The notes under the pieces: generated by a model | What the model was told of the DNA's origin: nothing | What the model saw: the letters and a program-made list of their open reading frames with translations, nothing else | Databases searched by the model: none | Made by a program: the position numbers and the translations under genes | Shown: positions 14,401 through 26,400 of the stretch, piece after piece | Layout: every line of letters starts with the position of its first letter | How positions within the stretch are numbered: the stretch's first letter is position 1 | Source of the DNA: Incurvaria masculella | Lineage: Eukaryota > Arthropoda > Insecta > Lepidoptera > Incurvariidae | Direction of reading: 5' to 3' | Assembly (NCBI GenBank): GCA_946894095.1 | Contig: OX335643.1 | Location: 12,511,036 to 12,575,035 of the forward strand | DNA length: 64,000 bases

Positions 14401-17400
14401 TCCTAATGAAAAAAATCTAAGCCTGTATGAGCCATGTTTAAGTGCTATACTTCGTCGTTTTACCTCACAGGAGCGGTAAGTACGATTTAGTCTAACTCCT
14501 AATGAAAAAAATCTAAGCCTGTATGAGCCATTTTTTTTTGTGCTGTACTTTTCTTTTGTACCTTACAGGAGCGGCACCGTATTCTGTTAGAAGAATACGG
14601 GAACTCCTACAATAAATAAACAAGCCAACACGTCTTTTTAATTTAAGTTCTAGAGCCTAATTTGTGTTCCTTTTGCGTGGAGGAGTATCTATTTTGTTTT
14701 TTTTGGTCTGTCCTTTTTTTTTTACTGCATTTATTCCAGTAGGTAGCCCGTAGTTTAAGATTGTTGTTTTTTTATTTGTGTCCCACCCGACCTTGTTCAC
14801 TTACCCATTTCATTCAGGCTTCACCTGTGCCTGATTAGCCTTGGCTTACTCTCGAGGACTCGGTCTGTCGAGGGCGACAGGTCGGACGGCTCGTCGTCCT
14901 CTTTCCTCGAGAGGGGGGGTTGTGTCACGTAGTGGATTTTTGGTAAGCCACTACAGTGTTCATAGCTCCTTGGCCAAGGCTAATCCAATCGCCTTGCTCC
15001 CTCCGTGGTTTTACCTAATTAAAATCTTCCTTACCCTCAGAAAAAAAGAGAAACGAAAATGATAATTTCGTAGTGCGGCGACCATTTTGGGTCGCCCACT
15101 TTACCAGCAGCCTTCGCAAAGAGCGCACCTCTACAAACCGCGGTCCACCTACCGGTAACCCAACTTCAATTTAATACCTCTTAGCGATTGCTCACAGCCC
15201 TGTTCATTTAATTAAACTCATTTCCTCCTTGGTCGCTATTGACCTGGCTTTATTTTAGCTCCTCAAGCACCCTGTAACCATTTTACGGCGCCCACGCCTC
15301 ATTTTATTGTGAGCGCCCGTCTAAGTGTTTCGAAATTGACTTCAGCGGTTCCTGCGGGGCTCATCAAGTGGGCCCCAGTTATGTCTTCCGTTCACCCGAG
15401 ACACGACTCGCCGATGGGTCGCCGTCGCCGACAGCGACGCGGCGAGGTAGCCGAGCACGCTGGCCGGCCATCCGCGCAGCCGCGCCGATGCGCCCCGCGC
15501 CGAGCAGCGCTGAGCCACGCCGCCACGCCATCGGCCGGCGTTGACGACGCGGCCGACACGCCGGCGCCGCTGCTCTGAGCCGACGCCCGCGCGCCGCACC
15601 GCACGCGCGTGCACCCACCATGCTGCGCACCGACGTGGTCCACCACTGAGTGAACCAACCACCAAGTTTTTCTACCCTTAACGGAGGCCTCAACGACAGA
15701 CTTTCTAACTGCAAACCATTTACGTACCGCTCGAGCATTTTGTTTATTTTTTCTTTATAATAAACGTCCGCCTTTATTCTAGCTAAAATTGGTCGTATTC
15801 TTTTTCCCCGTCCCCGGTAGTACTTGGCTCGGCTACCCCCTAAGGGTACACCTATTCTACATTTAATTTGGAGTGGTGGCGCGTGATGACGCGGACGGAG
15901 CCGCCGCAAAAGCGAGGGTTCCGGTCGAACGTCACAATCGCAATATAATTTAGTCCGAGATTATCTTTAATTAATCTCGTATTAAGTATTAGTCCGAGAT
16001 TAGTAAAAACGGCATTGAAACGGGATTAGTTCGCCCACTCTGAATAGCACTGTTAGAATTATAGTCTTAATATTATCTTATGGCTTATAAGGCATGTTAT
16101 TTCGCATAGTTCCCCTCAAAACTGAAGAGGTATCCACTATCCATCTCATTTGACAGACAAATCAAGTCACGAATCGTCAATACCACATATTTCAGTACTA
16201 CCCACCTGGTTCTCCAGCACCTCGACCAGGTAATGTAGTAGGGTGGTGCTGCGCGCGACGCTCGACTTGGTGTCCGCGAGCTTGTTAAGGGACGACAGAC
16301 GAAACCCTGATGCGTTACCACGGGCGCCCCTTAACACATACAGCAGGGGTTAGAATGTCACAGGAGTGTTTTCATTCCAGACATTTTTCTTCTAGACCTA
16401 CATTTTGTACGGAAATCATTTTAAAGAAATTTACATGTCAGAGAGGTCTTTGGAGGGACCTATTATCTAAGTTTTTTCAATTTTCCGAGGTAGGCTCAGT
16501 CTATAATAGCTTGGCTAGTTATAATTTTACTGTCTGGTGTGAATCCTGATTTTCAACTAGGCTATTTATGAATGACCGCGAAAAGGCTCATGGGGTGGCA
16601 ATCCCATCTCAAAATGGGGGAAAATACCTGCTTTTGCCTGCCTGCTTTTCACGTGCCGGTGTAAATACATATTACACTATTTTTACGCAATCCGACATGT
16701 ATGGCTAATACTAAACAAGTATCGTTATGATATTAGCCCAATACACCACATTCCCTTTTATGAACACGGCTACACTGAACTGGATGGAAAACACGGACAA
16801 TTTTTCATTGCCGCTTCAACCATAATTTCATCCAATGGTGGTACCAACACGGGCGGGCTTAACCCTACCACATAGTGGGGGAAGGAGCTCGCATTCGTAA
16901 TGAAATCTACTGATCCAACTCGGAAAGAGAAAGAAAGTGGTGCATGACCGGGGCGAGGATTTGAACCCCAAAATTCTACGGGGAGATATACACATCAAGA
17001 CGAGTTTCTTAACAAATAGTGAAATACACACACACTTCACAAGAAACTCCCGGAACCTAAGCGTCCCCACTCCTCACACTCTTTACGGTAAAAGAACTTT
17101 GCTATATGATAGTGTACAAATATTTAATAAGCTTCCAAATGATATAAAAAACCTAGAGTCCGATGATATTTTCAAGACAGCTGTCTTAAAAATTTTTTTG
17201 CTAATACTTACATTAACTTTCTTACCATACTTTCTATTTATATTAAGGTTCTAAACATGAATTAATTGTATTGTAACCGCAATGCAACAACGCAACATGT
17301 TTATAATAAATGTAATGTTTCTCATATAAGTGAATGCAATGTTCTTTTGGGAAATAAAATATTCTTCAACTTGAACCCCTCCCATGAGCTCTAGCCCCTT

Positions 17401-20400
17401 CACAATGAACTGGACATGCACGATCTGGTCACCTGTTCATGTAGTTTCCGATGCAAAGGACGACCTCGAGCACGGCGCGCAGGCGGCGCGAGCGGGCGAG
17501 GTCGCGGGCGGCGCGCAGTACGCTGGACGCGCGCGCCGCCGCCTCCGCCGCTGCCGCCGGGAACTTCTTCATGAAGAGCAGCGTGCGCACGCGCTGCTGG
17601 TAGTGCGGGATCCTGCCCACGCAGCAAAACATTACAGTTGGGCTTGCTCGGTTATCAAAGAGAGCGCTCTTAACTAGTCAGTCAGTCAGCGTATTTGCGT
17701 CCACTGCTGGACATACGTCTTTTAGTGCTATTAGTTCATTTAGTGCACAAAGCCTGGTTGTCACCAACTGCCGATTTATTGTAATCGACACTTAAAGGGT
17801 CTTTATTTCAAGTGTTATTATCTTGTATTGGTATTTATTGCAAGCTGCTAAGAAAGGTCCTTAATATGTGGCGATTAAGCTAATCAGCAGTAGGTGAAAA
17901 GGTCCTAAATGCAGCCACGATGTTAGAAACTAGTCTTCAAAGCGAAAACGGATCTGCTTCCAATTTCTGGTCTTCACATTGTCCGATAATAAATCTGATA
18001 AATAAAAATGCTTTCAGTAGATATAGTCTTGTTTGTCTGTCTGTATGATCTCGAGCGAGATCACACTAGTATGCGTCGCTTGTTGCGCCGACGAACCAAA
18101 TAGAGAGAGCGATTAGGCTTAATGATCGAGACACGAGAGGTACATAGGTGGGTGCTGTTTGTGGGGACTGGCCTGCTCCAATTGGCAACATATAAGTTGG
18201 AGGGGATTGTCTTTGCAAATAAAATGATATTTGTCATGAACTGTTGCATACGGCATGGATTGTAAATTTTGTGTATTCATGTTAATTTAGTGTTTAACCT
18301 ATGTTTTTGTTAAAATAATTGACAAACACTTTTGTAAACTTAGCGAGCTGCTCTACCAAGTCGGTGGGCAGCTGCTTGGCAACAGTTACACAATGTTCAT
18401 ACTTAGAGATCTCGTATAGGAAGCGGTCGGCCCGCGCCATGCTGTCCAGCTCGTCCTGGTGTTCCTCCAGCAAGGCGGCCTCCTCCGCGCTCGGCGTGAA
18501 CTTGGCGAGCTGCTCCACCATGTCGATGGGCAACTGCTCGCCGCTGTCCATTCGTAGGATCGCTCTGTAATAAAACACGGGACATTCACTATGCATACAT
18601 ACTACTTGCTCGCAGTTGGTAACTCACCGACTGTTAACCGGCGCGTCGGAAGAAAACCTAGCCTAGCCTGGGTTCAGATTTAAATGTTCAGTTTCTTCCT
18701 ACTCGACATTCCGCTGGAGTCTGCTGGCCTGGCTGGGCTTCCTCTACTTGCACTTCGCAATCGCCGACACTTGACGTTTGGCACTAAACACTCCTACAAG
18801 GTCAGAACTGTCGCAATGATACGTCGAAATATGTGGATTTTGTGACGGCAAGCACACTAACACATTCAACGACTGCTCGTGACGACTTTAAAAATATCTC
18901 TGTTCTAAAGTCAGGCACAGACAGCTTCCTACCGGATATGCAATCTCAGCACATGTGAAGAAAGTACTGTCACCTGCAAATTTCTTCATCGGACATCTTG
19001 AGCTTGGAGAGCAGGATGGTGCAGTTCTGCGCGCGCCGACCGTCGATAACGGACAGGATCTTGCTACGTGGTTTCGCTCCCAGCTGCCGCAGGTCTTCCA
19101 CAGAACCCTCATTCTGTAACATGCATTTGCAAACTCCTCATTTGTCCGTTCAGCGAGAGTAACTTTTAGGTACAATAATCTCCAGACGGCATTTCACGCA
19201 CCTGAACGCCATTCTTTTGGTACGCGCAGAACATCCGGTCGATCGCCTGCAGGTCCATCGCGCCGTAGAGCCGCGTGTCGTCGAGCTCCTGCCAGATGGT
19301 GCCGTGCACCTTGGCGTCGGGCAGCTTGCTCCAGTTGAAAGACTTGAGCGGGTTGCCGGGGCGCGGGACGGGCTTGCGAGGACGCAGCGCGGCGGGTGGC
19401 GCGGGGCCGGCGGGCGGCGGCGGCGGGTGCAGCGGCGGCGCGGGCGGCGGCGGCGGGTGGAGCGGCGGCGCCGGCGGTGGGGGAGGGGGAGCGATCGACG
19501 TCTCGATCACGGCGCTCTTCAGGTTGCTCACCTGCTCAATGGAACGAATCGTCTTTGTTGTGGGACAAAACAGCCACGTAACGCCACTCTAAAGCTAGCG
19601 CCTGGACTCTATGGACTTGTCTCAAGAGCGTTTTTTTAAGTTTAGAGTGTACCGTACAATGGTGCTTGGTAATTTGATTTTTTGGAATAAAAAAAACTTT
19701 CAATACTGAATTAGGTAGGCAAAAATTTTCTTATTTTTTTCTCAGTGACGAAACGTATTTTTTTTAGTTTAAGTCACCAGTGTAAAATAAAAAACTAAGA
19801 TCAAGTCAATTCAAAAATACTTGATGATCAAAGAATAAAATAACAATACTGTTGTTTCATTATCACAATGCTAAGAATATAATTACAAAATAAACATCAA
19901 TATTATCAATGACGTTCCTGGTTTCCAGAACCGAACTACTCGGTCTCCGGGTGCCCAGCGGTTGACTAATGTCAACAGTGTAGTTGACGAATAACGACCG
20001 CTGGGTACCTAGCTACATATTATTAAAGAGCTTAACAGCACTCAAGTAACGGGCTTCCTCATGATGTTACATTACTAATACAATCTTAAAATAATAATTG
20101 CAACTGAGGAAGACAAAAAGCTCACAAAAATATTTACCTTAGCGTCATCTGGGATGCTTCCTTCACTCACTAATTTTTCATACCTCGTTCGCTCGGTTCT
20201 CTCTTGGTTAAGCTGGAAGCAAGAAGATATCTTTTTGACTACTATAAATTGGATGGTTTCCAATCCATTGGTGTTTTGTTTTTAGGAAAGAGGATGAGAA
20301 TGTCTTCAACAAAATTTAATGTCTAGTGACTGCACAGAAATTATCAAAGAGCCGTAGAAACATGAGCGAAGGCCCACACCGAACAATCGAGCTACCGGAA

Positions 20401-23400
20401 ATGATCTTTTTTTTATGAAGTAGAGGGGAGGTAAGAGTGAGTTCGAATTCGGCGATAAATATCAACTCACTTTTCCGCACTTCTTGTTTTCATCATTTTC
20501 GTTTGATAAAAATCTATACGATCGAAAAATCTATAAAATAAATACGTTGAAAGGTAAAATATCAGTTCTGTTCATTAAATAATAATATTGTTTATAGCAA
20601 TTTTTAGGTTAACTCACTCCCGAACTCAAATAAATCGTTGTGTCAATTATACGTGTATTACCCTGTTGGTAAAAGTGAATAAATAAATAAATAAAACAAA
20701 CAACACCAGAATGGGCCCTCAGATGACCTTTCTTGGAGATTATGAACAGAATGTGTTCTTTAGCGATGTGGTGGGAATAAGTAGGACTGTCGGTTTTTTC
20801 CAGCTCATATCCAGCTCTATTGCTCCTGCTGTCGCTCCCTGGGTCCCTACCTGCTGCACGAGCTGCAGCGCCCGGTACGCGGCGGCGCGCGCTCTCTCCG
20901 CGGCCTCCATGTGCGCCGCCGTCTCCTTCTCCAGGCGCTCCTTCAGCCGCCCGCAGCCCGACTCCAGCTCCACTGCTCCTGCTGTCGCTCCCTGGGTCCC
21001 TACCTGCTGCTCGAGCTGCAGCGCCCTTAACGCGGCGCTCTCTCCGCTGCCTCCATGTGCGCCGCCATCTCCTTCTCAAGGCGCTCCTTCAGCCGCCCGC
21101 AGCCCGACTCCAACTCCACTGCTCCTGCTGTCGCTCCGTGGGTCCCTACCTGCTGCTCGAGCTGCAGCGCCCTTAACGCAGCGCTCTCTCCGCTGCCTCC
21201 ATGTGCGCCGCGGTCTCCTTCTCAAGGCGCTCCTTCAGCCGCCCGCAGCCCGACTCCAGCTCCACTGCTCCTGCTGTCGCTACCTGGGTCCCTACCTGCT
21301 GCTCGAGCTGCAGCGCCCTTAACGCGGCGCTCTCTCCGCTGCCTGCATGTGCGCCGCGGTCTCCTTCTCAAGGCGCTCCTTCAGCCGCCCGCAGCCCGAC
21401 TCCAGCTCCACTGCTCCTGCTGTCGCTCCCTGGGTCCCTACCTGCTGCTCGAGCTGTAGCGCTCTTAACGCGGCGCTCTCTCCGCTGCCTCCATGTGCGC
21501 CGCCGTCTCCTTCTCAAGGCGCTCCTTCAGCCGCCCGCAGCCCGACTCCAGCTCCACTGCTCCTGCTGTCGCTCCCTGGGTCCTTACCTGCTGCTCGAGC
21601 TGCAGCGCCCGGTACGCGGCGGCGCGCGCTCTCTCCGCGGCCTCCATGTGCGCCGCCGTCTCCTTCTCAAGGCGCTCCTTCAGCCGCCCGCAGCCCGACT
21701 CTAGCTCTTCCCGCTCCTGTGTCTGCTGATCGAGCAACTTTTCCTGAAAGTTGACAACAATTTATTAAATCTTCAATATTATCGAATCAAACTGATCGTA
21801 AGTGATCAGTCTTTCTTAAAGATATTTCTTGGAATCGGTTTGGAAGTTATTTTTACTATGCAATTACTTATGAGGGTCCCTGATAGAAGTATACTTTTAA
21901 CAGTTTTTCAGTGAAAGTAGTTTTCACTGGAACATTTCATTCTCCAGCCACAAGGACCTTCAGTTATCGATTTTAAAAGCATTAGGTCCACCTTGTAAAT
22001 ATTTCAAAATGGCGGCCATTTTCAAATCTGATGTAAGATTCGCATTCTCCGACTACAGGGGAATATCGGTTTTGAAAGAATTCGATCCAGTACTTTCAAC
22101 CAGTTCAAAACGACGGTTAATTTTTAACTTTATATATATACTAGCTGCGGTACCCGGTTCCGCTCCGGTTAGCGTCGGCTAAATTATTTCATGGATAAAA
22201 AGTATCCGACATGGCTGATCCAAAATAGGGTCAAATTGGTCCAGGACAATGTATCCATCTACCAAATTTAATCAAGATCGTTCGAGATGAAATAGCATGA
22301 TTTAATGAGAAACATCCAATAATTCCCATTTAGAGCTTCGTTGACATTTGGTGGCTATTTAAAAAAAAAGCATTTGCCGCCAGAACCTTTCTGCACTTGC
22401 ACGGCAACATTGTTTACCTAATAAGTAAGTAACGTGTAATGTAGGTAAGTTTTGCGTGGAATCCAACCCACAGCCAGCCTCAACATCGAAAACAGTAACC
22501 CATCTCGAACCTGTCAGCTCCCAGAGATCCTATACATTGATAAAATACGCACATAAATCGGGTTAGTGGTTCGCAAGTTATTAGAATTTAACACTCACTA
22601 CTCACCCTTCAGGTAATGAAGCGTTATATTATGTAACCTATAAGTTTTGAGTAGAATCATAGATACAATCCGCATCTAAATCGAGTAATTGGTTCTTAAA
22701 GATTTTGCCAAGTAGTCCTAAAGTTGCGGGAAATACCAAACCGTACTACCCGCCCCCGTCGGACCGCCCGCCCCGCCCCCGGCCCCGCTCCCGCCACCCC
22801 CCCCCCCCGGCCCCGCTCCCCCTGGTGTGAAGTAGCGCTACCGGCATCGTTTTCGCAGCCCCATGAAAGTTCTAAAGCCCATGGGCACAATATCTTTATA
22901 AATTGTAGCCTATGTCCTATTCTGATGTATAAGCTATATTATTGTAAAGTTTCATTAAAATCCATTCAGTAGTTTTTACGTGAAAGAGTAACAAACATCC
23001 ATCCATCCATCATTACAAACTTTCCCCTTTATAATATTTATTAGATTAGATATATAGAACCTTATTATAAGGGATTCACTTAAATATTTGCAAATTTTGC
23101 CTCCAGTATACCCTCCAATGTGTGCAACAGTTGATATTCTTAGTTGAAACAAATAAGACATAGTGGCAGCTTTGAGTGTACAGGTGCAAGTGGTACAGTG
23201 CAGGACATAGGTAAAATATAGAAATTTATTTATTTTATAAAAGGTACGCCAACATTGTACTCACGAAAACTTTATATAATAGCAAACATAGTAGGGGGCA
23301 CATTCCTGGTGTGCATAACAATTATAGGCAAACACAACATTTTAGAACAGTGTCTAATACGAGTGCACAAATTAAACATATTTAATAAAAACATAATACA

Positions 23401-26400
23401 ACAATTTGAAACATCATAAATAGGGGAAGTCTAGAATATAACAACAAAAACAAAACAAAAAATAAAAGAATGACAGATGAACAGCAGTTGAAAGACGGTT
23501 GAGATTTAGCCCAGGTTGCACGAAGAGACGGCCGAGTTAATCAATGTGCAAACACGTCACTTTTAGTGATCCGTATAGAGTTCCTTTCATACTGTCCACA
23601 CAAAGTGACGTGTTTGATCGTACGTTGACGTTGATTTTGATTTTTTGTTCTTTCGTGCACTCGGCCCTTAATGTTTCACAGAAATGCCTTGCAAGTCAAT
23701 GCATAACGCTTTACACTGCTTAGTTGGTCTTGAAATATGTCTACATCTGTGTTATGTGTGAGTTCATTAAAATCTTAAGATCTTAAAATCTTAAGATCGA
23801 GACATGCAAGTTGACTGATGGTGATTGTGCGATTATTAGTAATCTATGGTTTTTTATGTTAAGCGCGGCATGTGGCGTACGCCAGGACCTCTTAAGAATG
23901 GCCCGTAAGCTATGCTCCCCATACAAACGTAGTTTAATAATCATTTGAAAACAACTGTTACAATTTAATTGATATTTAATATCTATTATCAGAGGACAAA
24001 TATCTGTGTCGGCACGTGGTTATTTTTTTAAAAAATCCAAACAGAATCAAATGAAAGCAAAAATAAAGTCTTCATACAAATTTTGTTTTCTCTGTGGTTT
24101 GAGCCAGGATACATTTACCAAAAAAAAACAAAGACATGCAGGCACAGATATTTGTTGCCTGATAGTAGATACCTAATATCAAGTAAATTGGAACAGTGGT
24201 TTTCAAATTATGTATTAGTAAACTACGTTTGTATGGGAGGCGAAATTTTCTGACGCTTACAGGCCCGCCTTAAGCTGTCCATGGGATTTCTAATTTTCAA
24301 GGTGGCTACAAAAACCATAAGATCTTTGAGGAACTCGAGGTTGTACCTAATTTGGGGGAAATTCCTCACAAAGGAGTTCATTCCATTGTTTACCGACCCT
24401 ATAGATAAAGGATCTAGAGGATCGGTGGGTTCTTATTTTTGGAATGTCGACTCTGAGTTTGTGCCTTTTCCCCCCGTTCCGCGTTGAGCGAAGGTAGAAA
24501 GGGGTTTACCTTCTTGGCGAGCTCGGTCGCCATGTCCACGTTCTCCCTCTCGAGGGTCTCCGCTCGCGCGCGAGCCGCCACCAGCTCCTCCTCCTTGGCG
24601 AGCAGGTGCACGATCTCGGACACGTTGATCTCGAGCGGCGCCACGTCGGGGTTGACGGGCCCCACCTGCGGACACAGTTTACAGATTTTGAAGGATGGAC
24701 ATGACTCATTAGGCTGTCGTGAAGTACCCGGCCAATCTAAGATTTGAAAATTTTAAGAAATACATTCTTTGTCCACTGGCCAAGGCACAATTTGTCTTTT
24801 AGAAATTACCAATGAAAATGAGCCATAGGGGATGCTACGGGATGAGGAAGTTCGTGACGGTCACATTTGTTTTCAGTCTTGAGCCTCATTGTTGTGTGCA
24901 AAATACGTAAACCATCCAGCTGGTCCTAGAAGCCCAAGCCATATTGACATGGCGATGGTTGGTTGGCTTTTTAGTACCTTGCGCTGAGTGATCTTAGCTT
25001 ATCCATTGCAAAATAAGAGGGATACCTTGTTAATAGTAGTCGTGGAGTCAGTGGACAAATTTTCTTGGGAGCTGCTAGAGCCGCAGGGGTTCTGCTGCAG
25101 AACAATCTGCTGCACGATGCGATCCAGCAGTAGCCAGTGTTGGCTGTGAGGATTGTACTCCACTGCAAAACAAAAATATCACTCTGCCATCACTATGCTT
25201 TCCTGGAGGAGTTAATATAGATGATACAGCTCTGTATAATCAGGCCATATTTCTTTCGTGTTCTCTACAGGGATATGCAATAGCATCATACAATATGCTA
25301 ATAATGACAAGAGATCTCGGTGCAAGAAGTTGACGATATGTCATTACTATAATCTCGTACCTGATAAAAAAATAAATTTAAAAAAACAATTTGAAAAAAC
25401 GTTGAACCCCTTCTGTAGTTTTGTACCGCCTTCTACTCCAGGGTGCTTGGAGTAGGTTAAATATTTTTAAATTAAAGTATCTACCCTTAGTGGAATTCTT
25501 TCATAAAATATCTGAAAGATATACCCTAATGATGAGAAAAAGGATTATTCAAATAGGTTGATAATTTGCAGACATATGGAGTAACATGCAGACAAAAAAC
25601 ATCATACAGACAAATTGAGAAACTCCTAATTTTTTTAAGTCGGTTGAAAGTGAATATGTATGTCTCAAGAAGATAATAAAATGATATTAGATTTACTGTT
25701 ACACCTCAAAACTTTTTGCACCCACTGAGAGCCTTCAAAACACTCACGCGGCAGCAGCATCAGGTGCTTGAGCAGCGACAGAAAGTGCACGTAGGCGGCG
25801 GTGTGGCTCAGCTTGCGGCGCAGCGCGTCCAACATGGCGGTCGCGCTCTTGGTGTCGACGTGCTGCGCATCGAACCGGCGCGCCAGCTCGCGCTCGTCCT
25901 CCGCGCGCACCATCTCGAAGAAGTCGATGTGTCGATCGAGCGTCTCGTTCTCGTGCTTGCGCAGCTTCTCGATCACTGCGACGTGTGGGGGCGCATTAGA
26001 CTCGCAGGTTAAGGTGCACGTAGCTTTTTTCAACTGATGTGATACGTTTGTAGATTTGAACGTGGAGCAAGGACAGATTAATTAAAGAAATAAAGCTGTA
26101 ACGTTTTGGGGACGAGGGCAATATGTTTGAACCCCTGTTGTTATCCCTAGCATAGAAAACTCGTACCGGCGAAGCAATCTGAACTCCAGGCTCTCTTCCC
26201 CAGCGCCGTCGTTGAATGTGGCGTTGACGAAGTACTGGGCTACGGTAAAATAAAACAGTGGACGTATCGGACTGAATCCACAGCATAAAAAACTCGTTCA
26301 GGCGAAGCAGTCTGAACTCCAGGCTATTCTTCCCGGCGCCATTATTGTATGCGGTCATGACGAAGTACATGAGGATGTTCTGAGAGTTACAGTAGAGGAG

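Larger units (their letters stand above)
10195..15936 (+). mobile_element. 5.7 kb non-autonomous LTR retrotransposon (LARD-like)
   Basis: Two direct LTRs of exactly 1014 bp bound a 3.7 kb interior with no gag or pol frame. A purine tract (gagaggggggg) stands just before the 3' LTR, setting + orientation; a TGG-starting candidate primer site lies right after the 5' LTR. The LTRs differ at only about five positions, so insertion is recent. Flanks are ACCG and ATCG, a possible 4-bp target duplication with one mismatch. It sits in Daam intron 16, antisense to the gene. It would depend on another element's enzymes (inference). Confidence 0.9.

Noticed and set aside
16206..16316. Exon 16 starting at the catcag acceptor (16317)
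   Set aside because: That phase does not join exon 15; using the gttaag acceptor at 16330 restores the GARGNASGF segment and the frame.
20711..21754. Long overlapping Ser/Pro/Ala frames on the + strand
   Set aside because: They are antisense shadows of the tandem exon 10 array.
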